A stretch of DNA of 64,000 nt from Telopea speciosissima (lineage: Eukaryota; Streptophyta; Magnoliopsida; Proteales; Proteaceae). Both the position numbers and the translations under genes were made by a program. How positions within the stretch are numbered: the first letter of the stretch is position 1; every line of letters begins with the position of its first letter. A model generated the notes under the pieces. That model was not told the origin of the DNA, made no database searches, and worked only from the letters and a program-made list of their open reading frames with translations. The stretch covers positions 14,094,001 through 14,158,000 of the forward strand of contig NC_057916.1 in NCBI RefSeq assembly GCF_018873765.1, written 5' to 3'. Below, one piece after another: positions 44,930 through 55,800 of the stretch.

Positions 44930-46986
44930 ATGGATTTTTCCATGGAAACTAGTAGTCAAAGTAGTTCAGATGTGAGTCATGAAGAAGAAACAAACATCGA
45001 AGAAAATAGTGAACAAAATGCAAAAGGGAGAGACTAGTCTCGGAGAGAGTGGATGGAGGATGTTAATGATGCACTTGTTTCGAAGGAACTTCAAGATTTA
45101 GAATATGGGATTCCTTTCGTCAATATGAAGTTTGATTCAGATGAACAAGCATATGTTTTCTATAATTCATATGCGCGAAAAACTGGTTTTAGCATTCGGA
45201 AAGGGTTATTAGAAAGAACGAGAAAAAGTATTCTCAGGAAAAGAACATTTCAATGCTCAAAAGAAGGTTTTCGAAGAGTAAATAAGCGGATCCATGTGAG
45301 GAAGAGTTGTCCAAATACAAGAACTGGATGTAAAGCACGAATGGTGGTTAAATTCACAAAGGATGGAGTATGGTTGGTTACTGAAGTTGAATGTGAGCAT
45401 AATCATCCTCTTGTACCATAAGAGAAATCTTTTTTACTTAAATCACAGAGGGAGCTTAAAGATGGAGATATTCAAGTAGTATTGAGGTATTTGGAAAACA
45501 AGCATTTAGAAGATCCAATGTTCTTTTACAGTGTGCAAGCTGACAAAGAAGGTGAAATGACAAATTTTTTTTGGGTGGATGTAAGGTCAGTTGAAGACTA
45601 CTTCTTTGGTGATGTCGTTTCCTTTGATACAACATATAAGACAAACAAATATGGTCAGTCATTTGCACTATTTATCGGTGTGAACCATCATCGGCAAACT
45701 GTTTTTTTCGGTGCTGCATTGCTTTTGGATGAAACGACAAAATCTTATATCTGATTGTTTGAAACATTTTTAAAAGTTATGTCTGGGCGAGCACCAAAGA
45801 CAGTTCTTACAGACCAGCATGCTGCTGTGGGGAAAGCTATTGCTATTGCAATGCCAAAGACATGTCATCGTCTTTGTTTATGGCATATATGTCATCGTCT
45901 TTGTTTATGGCATATATACCTTAATGCTACTAAAAATCTATTTGTTGTTGATACAAATAGCTTAAAAAAGGTTCAAGAATGTTGTATATGATCCTGAAAC
46001 TAAAGAACAATTTTTTTCCAGATTGGGATGGATTGCTAAAGGAATTCAATCTTACAGAAAACAAATGGTTAAAAGATTTATTTCAAATTCGAGAGAACTG
46101 GGCTCTAGTGTATGGAAGGGATTCCTTTTGTGCAAACATCTCAACAAAGTGAGAATACTAATAGTTTTCTAAAGAGATACTTGAAAAGAAAATACAATCT
46201 TTGGCAATTTCTTAAGCGATATGAGCAAGCAGTGGAACGGCAATGCTTAAATGAATTAATTGAAGATTTTAACATCAATCAAAGTTTCCCTATGTTATGG
46301 GCTGATGTGACAATGTTAGAGGAAGCAGCCAAAGAATACAAAGCAACCATGTATGCTATGTTTGAAGAAGAGTACAAGAGGTGGATTGCTTGTGATTGTG
46401 ACATTTTTGAGGAGGTAGGATCAACTTGCATATATAAAGTTACAGAAGAAAGGAAAAGTGGTGAAAGATTGGTCATATTTGACTCCTCCAATAATACAAT
46501 TGTATGTACCTGTAAAAAGTTTGAGTTCATGGGCATTCAATGTAGACATGTGGTCAAAGTACTTAATGAGAGGAAGATCTGTATGCTTCCGTCCCTATAT
46601 ATATATTGAAAAGATGGACAAAATTTGCAAAGTTTGGGATTGTAAACACCTATGATGGATGTGTTACTAAAGATAATGATAAGGTACTCACAGGTTCTCG
46701 TTACAATAATATGTGCTACCAAAGTGTTAGCCTTGCCAGAAAGGCTGCAAATAGTGAGAAGACTACCTTATTCATGACAAAATTGTTGAGAGAGGGGCAT
46801 GAAAAGGTAGAAGAAATTTTGAAAGAAGAAGCAAGATCAAAGCATAAAATAAGCGCCTTAGTCCATGGTGTGCCAATGTCCCAACAAATAAGTGGAATTC
46901 AAGAAAAAGATGATGGTGGACCAAGTGGTAGAATAGTAAGCATTATGGAGAAGAAGAGGAAAATAGAAGTGTCAAAGCTCGTGTAA
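44930..46986 (+). pseudogene. FAR1-RELATED SEQUENCE-like pseudogene (FRS5-like)
   Basis: FAR1/FHY3 proteins are MULE-transposase-derived transcription factors of light signalling. Recognisable in order are an acidic N-terminus from ATG 44930; the FAR1 WRKY-GCM1 zinc-finger domain (about 45110-45415: DEQAYVFYNSYARKTGF, FQCSKEG, GCKARMVV, ECEHNHP); the transposase-like core (DVVSFDTTYKTNKYG, LTDQHAAVGKAI, CHRLCLWHI); and the SWIM zinc finger CTCKKFEFMGIQCRHVVKVL near 46510. It is broken: in-frame stops at 45035 (TAG), 45419 (TAA) and 45752 (TGA), frame changes near 45975-46020, and another near 46590. A 27-bp direct duplication (45862-45888 and 45889-45915) repeats the HRLCLWHI codons. The preceding UTR-and-intron layout argues for decay of a real gene copy rather than a retrocopy. 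Truncated products from intact stretches cannot be excluded. Confidence 0.88.
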
Positions 46987-48220
46987 CATTCAAGTTAAAA
47001 ATGGTAAACAAGGTACCTGAATTTTTAAACTTCTATTGTAGTTATTTTAATGATGAAAGAAGGTAAAAACTCATTACAATTTGATTACAGGACAAATATG
47101 CCAATTACCTTCCAGTGGTCCTATACAAATTGGGCATTCCCTCTCATCTCTTGGTCAGCACTCATTTTGAGCTTGCTGAGGTAGGACCTCCTATAAGGAA
47201 TGGAAGAACAAATATGCCATTTTCCTTCTAGGTTTATTTTGGCATGCTCTCATTATTCTCTATTTGTATTTTAGAGAAGTCACCAAGTTATGCTCATATT
47301 AATAATTTATGGATATTTTGTAGGACTTGGAAGTTACATTGAATCAACAAAAGGAGCAACATGATTGGCAAGGGATATGAAGATAATCATCTCATATCTC
47401 TAATTAAGGACGTGCTTTGGACTCATACATGTTTTTTTTTTCACATTAAGGACATGAAAGTATATAACTCTCACATTAAGGACTGGTTTTGATTACTCAG
47501 ATGGCTAGTTTGAGTTTCTGTTGCAGTGATGCCTAGTTTGAGTTTTTGTTACAGTATTGATTGTTGCCTTCTGGCTTTGAGTTTGAGCGAAGGTTTTATT
47601 TCTCTCTTTTTTTTGTAGTTGTATAATATTGAACTCTCAGATTATGGGTTTTCCTTTGCTTGAATGAATGGAAGTTCTACCAAAAATTATTACCATTATG
47701 TTGCTCCGAAGAGCCGCTTGACCAATAATCCTCTCCCTTATGTTTATATAAATTGGATTGAAGCTTGAAACTGCAACCAAGCACCCACCACTGTGTGCCC
47801 AACCCAAAATAGGAATATAGAACAACAGAGGAAATTAAGGATAAAGGGTGGATAAAACAGAAAGACAACATTATTTAGGATAAAAAGGTGTCACTAGTGT
47901 TAAACGAAGGTTGATCTGGAGGACCTGATCCAGAGTCAGGACTCTCCATGTACCCCTTTTTCTCTCTAACTCTGTTGGTTAATATCAAAATTTCACTCAA
48001 TTTGATTTAATTTGTAGATGCCGCAATTCAGGTGTCTGAAGTGTTTACATGTTACCAACAAATGCCAAAAGAATACTTGAAAGAACGGTTTTAGATTCGA
48101 TGTTCATTATTGGCACTGGGGAGAGTAAGTTTGCAACTGGAGCTTCTTTCCTTCAACAGAATCACTTCTTATGCTCTGTTATTAATCGCGTTATTGTCTC
48201 ACAGAAGTGCTTCTCAAGAC
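46987..48220. other. Spacer between two pseudogenes
   Basis: The start probably contains the old FAR1-like 3' UTR. The segment from about 48000 may be the 5' UTR of the SNAPC4-like copy. No further gene is supported. Confidence 0.35.
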
Positions 48221-50257
48221 TCTTCAAATGGAGATGGGCTATGCTTTGGGCGACGGTGAAGGTGATGAAAGCCTCTCTGGGAGTGACGAAGATGAATCAT
48301 TGGATGAAGACATGGAAGCCCTAAAAAGGGCTTGTATGTTGACAGGAACAAATCCAAACGAGATCAAGACGTCTCTGTTGCGCTTGCAGCTGCCTCCAAT
48401 TCTGAAGGCAACGACAGTGGAATCGATGATGTCGAAGTGTTTTGGAGCCTACAACAGCGGTTCTTGTCTCAATCGGAAGTGAATTGCCTCTTCTTTTGAA
48501 ACCTCTGAGCACTCTACCACCACTTTCTGGTTTGGATGACGAAGAAGATTTTGAAACGCTTCGTGTGATCCAGAGGCCTTTCGCCAAGTACAACTTTGAG
48601 GCTTCGAAGAAGATGGAGTCAACCTTTGTACATAACGTTAATACTAGCTTAACATCAGAGCAGGATACTCGCAAAATTTTGTTGGCGAATGGTACTACTG
48701 GTGAGGCTTTAGACAATGAGTTTCCAGATTATGAAGATGCTTGTAGTGCCTATGAGCATTCAGAATCTGTTGGTAACGGAGATCCCAGGAGTCAGCTATT
48801 GGGTTCCATTGAGTGGCATCAACTGGTTGCTCCTGTGTTATCTTCCATACCACCAAAATATTCTAGCTTTGCAGCATCTGGAGAGGTATTTGTTGACGCC
48901 ATTAAGAACAACAGGTCATGTCAGAGATTTATTAGGAGAATGCTAATAGAGATAGAGGCAAGGATTGAGGAGAACAGAAAACTGTTGGAACGAATTAAAG
49001 TTCTCAAGGACTTTCAGTCTTCATGCAAAAAAGATCAGGGCGAGCTTTCTCACAAAAGAAGGATGTTCATGTCCAGTTAATTTCAGTTCCAAAGTTCAAG
49101 TACTCTCAAGGTTTAAGGTTAATGGTAAGAAGACTTCTGCCTCATCTTATGGACCAGTTGAAAATTCTCACGTTCAATTCTATAGAACAGCGTTGACAAC
49201 ATTGTTTCCGATTTCCCTGCGTCAGCAACCATGGTCCCAGGTGGGGAAGGAAAATCTTGCCAAGGGAATAAAACAACAAATGCAAGAAATTTTGTTTGAT
49301 AAATCATTGGTGCTCTATAGTGGTTCAGAAGGAACTTCTGGAGCTTCAGATGCTGTTGATAGCATCATCACATTGATCACAGATCTTGAATTCACCCCTG
49401 AAAATTTTAGATCATTTTTGCCTAAGAATGATTGGCAAAGGTTGGCTTCCCTGCATTTTATGGGTCGTTCAGGTGCTGAATGTGAAGCAAGGTGGTTGAA
49501 CATTGAAGATCCTCTGATTAATCATAATCCATGGTCCAAATACGAGGATAAGAAGCTTTTGCATCTTCTCCAAGAAAGGGGGACTCGTTATTACTGGATT
49601 GATATTGCAACTAGTTTGGAGACTAACAGAACTCCATTTCAGTGTTAATCTCAGTATCAACGGAGCCTTAATATTCACATTATAAAAAGGGACTGGACAC
49701 CTGAGGAGGATGCTCAACTTTGTGCAGCTGTACAAGCTTTTGGTGAGGGTTATTGGCAGTTAATAGCTTCTAATTTGGAAGGAAGGACTGGTACTCAGTG
49801 CTCAAATAGATGGAGGAAAACGCTTCATCCCTCTAGGAAAATGGTGGGTAGGTGGACTGTAGATGAAGACAAACGCTTGAAAGTTGCTGTCATGCTTTTT
49901 GGGCCCAAATCCTGGTCGAAAATTGCAAAATTTGTCCCTGGTCGAACTCAAGTTCAGTATAGAGAAAGATGGGTCAATGTTCTAGATCCATCCTGGAATC
50001 TAGGAGAATGGACTGAAGAAGAGGACAATAAGTTGGAAGCAGCGATTAAGGAGCATGGATATTACTGGTCTAGGGTTGCAGCAGCTGTGCCTCCACGGAC
50101 TGATGGTCAATGTAGGAGGAGATGGAAAGTTCTGTTTCCACATGAAGTTCCTTTGCTCCAAGCAGCTTGGAAGATACAAAAAGCTGCTCTTATTTCCAAT
50201 TTTGTAGATCAGGAGTCGGTGCAACCTCAACTTGTTGCTGGTGACTTTCTTGCATTA

Positions 50258-50280
50258 TTGTATCAAAAAAAAAAAAAAAA
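50258..50280 (+). mobile_element. Minimal poly(A) retroinsertion with 14-bp target-site duplication
   Basis: TTGTATC plus an A16 tract is bracketed by perfect direct repeats ACTTTCTTGCATTA (50244-50257 and 50281-50294). Length, A-tail and duplication fit a target-primed reverse transcription event that copied only a few template bases. Confidence 0.75.
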
Positions 50281-50441
50281 ACTTTCTTGCATTACCAGGC
50301 ACAGATTCTATTCCTGACTCAGAGTATGGAAACAGTAACACGAAAAGATTAATTAACACTCCAAAGAGTAGGCCCAAAAGATCTAGAACCAAAGCTCAAA
50401 TTTATCTTGAAGAAGCTTTAAGTCCGACAAACTGTGATGAT

Positions 50442-51160
50442 GCTGAAACAATTGGTATTGATGATACCTCCTCAGAAGATAAAAGCACCCAAGTTACCTT
50501 CAAAGAGGAAGGAAACTGCTAAAATCAGTGTAGGACCACCAAGATCATTCATCAACTCCCAGTGATTCTACTTGTCTAAGGGCAATGAATGGTGACATTG
50601 AGGCCGTAGGTGGCAATGATACTACAAAGGAGAAAAAGACACCTAAATCTCTTTCAAGGAGTAACAGAAGTTCCAAACCCGCTCCAGATCACCAGTCTGT
50701 TTCTTTCTCTGCTGAAGACTCGACAACTTTGAGGATAAGAGATACTGATGAAGTGGTGACTTCAGGTGTGGGTTATGCTAATTCAAAGAAGAAAAATGCT
50801 GCTGAAACAATTGGTAGTGATGATACCTCCTCAAAGAAGAGAAAACCACCCAATTTACCTTCAAAGAGGAAGGAATCTGCTAAATCAGTGCAGGACCACC
50901 AAGATCATTCATCAACTCCCAGTGATTCTACTTGTCTAAGGGCAGTGAATGGTGACATTGAGGCTGCAGGTGGCAATGATACTACAAAGGAGAAAAAGAC
51001 ACCTTAATCTCTTTCAAGGAGTAACAGAAGTACCAAACCTGCTCCAGATCACCAGTCTGTTTTCGTTGTCTGCTGGAGACTCAACTTTGAGGCTATGAAA
51101 TGCTGTTGATGTTGAGAGTTGAGACATCGGGTGTGGGTTATACTAATTCAAAGAAGAAAA
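50442..51160 (+). repeat. Tandem duplication, 2 x 359 bp, in the SNAPC4-like copy
   Basis: GCTGAAACAATTGGTA starts both units (50442, 50801). Both end in a GGTTATRCTAATTCAAAG block. The units differ at scattered sites and by small indels. Confidence 0.7.
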
Positions 51161-51868
51161 ATGCAATCAAAGCATGTCGAAGTAGTAGGGAATATACAGA
51201 ACCAATGTAGTGGCCATAATCTTAATGGAAATAATGTTGGGACTACTGGTATGGAGGATTACAATCCCAAGAAGAAAAAAGCCTAATACAGCTCCACATT
51301 ATCGGAGTCTTTCATTGTCTTCTGTAGGTTCAGGACATTTAAAATTAACAAATGTTGATGTTCAGACCCCAGGTGTGGATTATACCACTTCAAAAAAATA
51401 AATATAGAAAAAGGCATGTTCGGAAAGGAATAAATACACTGAACCTACCCAAGGCGACCAGGATCTAATTAGAAATAACATTGTGATCACTGGTGGGGGT
51501 GATGCCAATTCAAAGAACAAAAAGTATCCTAGACAATGTTCAAAGAGGAAAATGTATGCCAAATCAGCCATGACCATCAAATTGGTGAACATATTGAGAT
51601 CATTGGTGGGGATAATTGTGTGCCAAGGAAGAAGGCTTCTTCATTTTGTTCAATGAGGTGTAAATGTACCAACTCAACACAGGACCACCGAATTCATACT
51701 TTACCTTCGGAACATTTGACATCTTTATGGGTAGCCACTGTTGAGGATGTTGAAGCCATTGTAGAGGATACCACTCTAGTTTGTGTCTCAAAGGTGCACT
51801 CGATGCATCTTCAAAAGTGGAGTCAAGAGTTGCTGATGTTGCTAAATAAAATGGGTCTGAAAAGTTGA

Positions 51869-52222
51869 CTAAAGAGAAGCCTTGTTTTCAATTATTTTTC
51901 ATTCACCCAAAAAAAAAAAGCTGCATTTTCCTGGTAAGTAGGTATAGACGGATCTACAGCTTAGGGAATGACTAGAACCTTAACTGTAGCCAGCTTTGCC
52001 GGCAACTCAGAGGACTCTACAGATTCACCACATCACTGGCCACTTATTTGGCTGATCCTCGATATCCATTAAATTCAACAGATACAATTGCACGGGAAGA
52101 GAACAATTACATGATAAATGAACTCAATCTGTCATGCCATCTTTTCACTGGACTGCTATCCAGAAGCTCACCCAGTGACGAGTTCTGGAGTTAATAGGAT
52201 TCTTTTAGGAGGTTTAATTTAA
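51869..52222. other. Spacer after the SNAPC4-like copy
   Basis: Contains an A run (about 51908-51918) that may be the retrocopy tail. No gene is supported. Confidence 0.35.
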
Positions 52223-52334
52223 TCCAGTGGGTGAGGTGCCACCTTTTCGCATAGCGGTAAGGTCTCTAACTGCTGAAAACAGAGCTTTGGGGATCAAGAC
52301 CCACCTCACCTGGGGTTTTTTTTTTTTTGGTGTG
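52223..52334 (+). mobile_element. tRNA-derived SINE-like element
   Basis: An A-box-like TAGCGGTAAGGTCT and a B-box-like GGGATCAAGACCC are spaced as in a tRNA-derived promoter, with a T run after the body. Outer GGTGAGGTG / CACCTCACC words are inverted. No clear target-site duplication was seen. Confidence 0.4.
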
Positions 52335-52892
52335 TGCGTGAGAGCATGGGGGGCGGAGGGGGGGGGGTGTGAGTTTCCCTGTTATACCAAAAAGATTAAT
52401 TAATTGGTTAATAAAACCAGGTTTTGATGGTTTCCTTCTAATAGCACAACTTGCTGCACACCCAACCCCTTCAGGGTAAAATAAATAATGGGAAAAAGAT
52501 CCCCATGCAGGCACCATGGGGATTCCTTCCCATGTCCTCTCACATAATGAGTCGTGAGTCTTCTCTCTCTCTCTTTTCTTCGACACCATGTGGACTTTAA
52601 TAGAATGAAACCATTTCCCATGCCGTGATTGTAATGGCACGGGAGATTCTCCCACGCCACGGCGTGAGAAATCCATGCCCATAACTTATCCACACTGTTT
52701 TTCTTTCATTTCTTACTGGCATTACAAAGGAAACCCATGTTCATAACTTTTACACAGTATTTTTCTATCATTTTTTACAGGCACTACATATTCAACTTGT
52801 AGAGAAATCCTATTTCTGTTATCCACACATATTATTGCAATTAAATCTGCAAAGATAGCACCTACCAGCAGAATAACCTACATTTGTGCAAT
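52335..52892. other. Spacer and 3' flank of the ABC1 kinase gene
   Basis: Contains a G-rich run near 52350-52367 and a short dispersed repeat at 52519-52575 (partner 30951-31010). The part near 52892 would be the kinase 3' UTR on the minus strand. Confidence 0.4.
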
Positions 52893-55800
52893 TCAGAAAT
52901 TAACCCTACTGTTATTCCTCCGATTTGAGACCATAGTTATCCTTTGGTCCTGAAGCATGTTAAGGTTGGGAGCTAGTAGGCGCGTATAGCGATCAAAGTA
53001 CAGAAGCTGTTTCATGAGAAGTGCAAACTCCCGAGGAAATTTCAGTCCATATGATTCACTAACACGAACCTGTAGAACAGATTTACAGCTCATCAATGGG
53101 CGTGTTTGCTGTAATAAGGAAATATACATACATAAAATAAAAAATAAAAATACTTATAGCAAACAGAAGGCCTTGAGATGTTTAGCTGATGAAAAGGAAA
53201 ATCAAGGGCAACATCGTCTAAACTCAAACTCTCCCACCCAACCCCAACCCCAAAATAAAAGAAAAAACCCTTCTTGTGTTGGCTTGGTTAAGAACCTGAA
53301 TCAATGTTTACACCATCTAGAACATGCAGCAAACTCTTGAACAAAATTATTCTGACAAAATTTCAATGTTCTGTTGGAATTTCAGCTAAAAGTCAAAGCT
53401 GATCCCAGAAGTGAAGACATTGAAATTATACCAGACCCACAAACCATTTAACATGGAGTTTCACACAGCCTATAGAATCAGGATTATTAGTTAAACTAAT
53501 AAACTTTTCACAAATTGGCTTACCACATCAAGAAATAAAGCATTCATCTGCCTCTCATCAACAAGAAGGTTAGCAGAAACGGCAGTAGCATTCGCATTGG
53601 GTCCTCTGGCTGTAGCAACAACAATTTCTGTGTCCAAATCCTGCATTAATACAAGAAACACTTTATCTAGATAGCAATAGTATGGAGAAAAGCAGTGATA
53701 GCCAAGTTATCATGAAAATGTGCAATTCCTAATGAAGTTTTAGGTCCAATATTATCAACCATCCACCAATGAGCACTATGCAGCCAGCGTTGACAGCTTA
53801 TACACAAATTTAACTAGGGAAAGAAAAGATATCTGTTCCAATCAATCTGACATTGATAAAGGGACAAGGTATTCCTGTGAGGAGATGTAGTCGGGCCCCT
53901 TGGTACCATCCTTGAAACAATGAGGATGCCAAACAGTAGCCTAAGCCATTTCAAGGTCCATTCTGTTTTAAAAACATTGATATAAATACGTCCTTCACTT
54001 TAGTTGTGGAAAATAATACTGTAAGAGAAATAAAGATCACAAATTAACAATCTAGAAACTAAATGAGTGCCATGCATGAAGTGCTTGCCTGTATTGATGA
54101 GAAGATCTTTTCCAGGTCTCTTGCAAAGGCCTTGGCATCTACATCCTTATCTGCAGCACCCATTTCGATTAAGGCCGATGCCATTGCTTCATACTCTTCA
54201 ATAGCAATTGATGTCAAGAATACCTCCATAGCTGCCCATGTTTTGGGGGATATACGACCAACGATTCCTGCAAAGTAAATTTCAGATGAAGTAAACCCAA
54301 AAGGATCAGCTTTCAAAAATAAAAGCAACATTGTAAAACACATGAATGGAATTTAATTGCAAGCAACATACTGATCTTCCCAGTTAAACCACACAAACAA
54401 ATTGCAGAACAATGTAGCAAGATAGCCATAGTAATGTATAAAACAACCTCAACCGGAAAAATTGGAAGTAGGAAATAGCACAGTTAATCAAATGAAAAAG
54501 TATAAAATCCAGGCTTTCAATGAATTAAAAATCCAAAGATTTTCACTTAGCAAGAGGAGAGAATAGATGCTGATTTAGATGTTTTCAACAACAGCACAAT
54601 ACATAAAAAAGATACATCTATGGCAAAGAGGCTCCAGCTGAATATGCTACCACCACATTCGTTTGTCTTTGTAATGTTCAGTTTCAATGTAATTTCAACA
54701 TTTAGATATAAGATATCTGTCTAAAAGCATGTTGTAAATTTAATCCTTCAAATTGAGTCTTCGAAAGTATTTAGGAAGAAAAAAAAAGGGGGGGGGGGGG
54801 CTGTAACCCAGTGCAAGTCCTGTTTTCGCAGGTTCCCAGGAGGAGTGGACTGGAGTTGGTCCTAACCTTCACCATTTCATTTAAGTGATTGCTGCCCTAG
54901 ACTCAGAACCATGTCTTCACATTGGCAGCTAAAGCTTTTAACATTGCACCAACAAACAGCTGCTAGTGGTTCCCCAAAAGTCAAAATAAATATTTATCTT
55001 TCTTGAAAATTTACTCCATTTAGGCATTTACAATTTCTTAATAATCTATACCGAATCAACTCAAGCATTCCTCCCCATTTTATTAGTGTTGTAAAATGTT
55101 ATTTTCCTAAGGTTTTCGCAAGACAAAAGATAAAGCATCAGAATGTTATGGCAACATTGGTATTGTTCAAACTTAAAATTTTCAGAGCATTAGTACAGAA
55201 AATAGAGGCCAATTATTTTTTTTACTATCTTAAAAGATATTTGTTGGTCAAGAACTGAGGAGGAAAACAGCTGTATAAAAAGAACAGAGGCAACTGCAAG
55301 GTTAATTGTAAAGATGAACAGACCAAAATCAAGAAACCCAATTCTCCCATCACGGAGTAGCCATAAATTTCCTGCATGCACATCAGCGTGGAAGGATTCA
55401 CAGGCAAGTAAACTTCCAAACCTGCACAAGATGGATGAGACAACAATAATGTAGCCATAAAAACAAAAACTTGATACAACCCAAAAAAAAAAAAAAAATA
55501 CATCATACTTCAGATCCAATAAATAAAATCAAAATAGTATGTGAAATTTGTAAGAAGGTAAAGATAAAATACAGTTTAAAGACCTACCATACATTAAATG
55601 CAGTTATCAGACTAGTCTCTGGGCTAGAAACAAGTGAGCTGATAGAGTCCAGGTCAGTGAGGGGAACTCCATACAGCCTCTCCATAGTTAAAACTCGTCG
55701 GGTACTGCAGAGAGGATAAACTCTCGGAGCCGTAGCCTGCCTTGTGAGTCCCATTGCTTCTAGATACCTCCTGAAGGCCTCAATGTTTACTGCTTCCTTC

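Larger units (their letters stand above)
48228..51868 (+). pseudogene. SNAPC4-like (MYB4R1-type) MYB pseudogene, probably a retrocopy
   Basis: The functional family is the DNA-binding subunit of the snRNA-activating complex, a four-and-a-half-repeat MYB. Seen here: acidic start MEMGYALGDGEGDESLSG, then EDMEALKRACMLTGTNPNE; LPLLLKPLSTLPP...DDEEDFETLRVIQ; WHQLVAPVLSSIP; NHNPWSKYEDKKLL; DWTPEEDAQLCAAVQAFG; GRWTVDEDKRLKVAVMLFGP; GEWTEEEDNKLEAAIKEHGY; and QCRRRWKVLFPHEVPLLQAA. Frame changes occur near 48360, 48480 and 49070, a stop at 49645 (TAA) falls between MYB repeats, and more stops occur after 50520. All MYB repeats lie in uninterrupted sequence without introns, although homologous genes, as I recall, have many. 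This, with an A run near 51908, suggests reverse transcription of an mRNA. The C-terminal part has a 359-bp tandem duplication (50442 and 50801). A 23-bp poly(A) insertion lies at 50258-50280. Confidence 0.85.
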
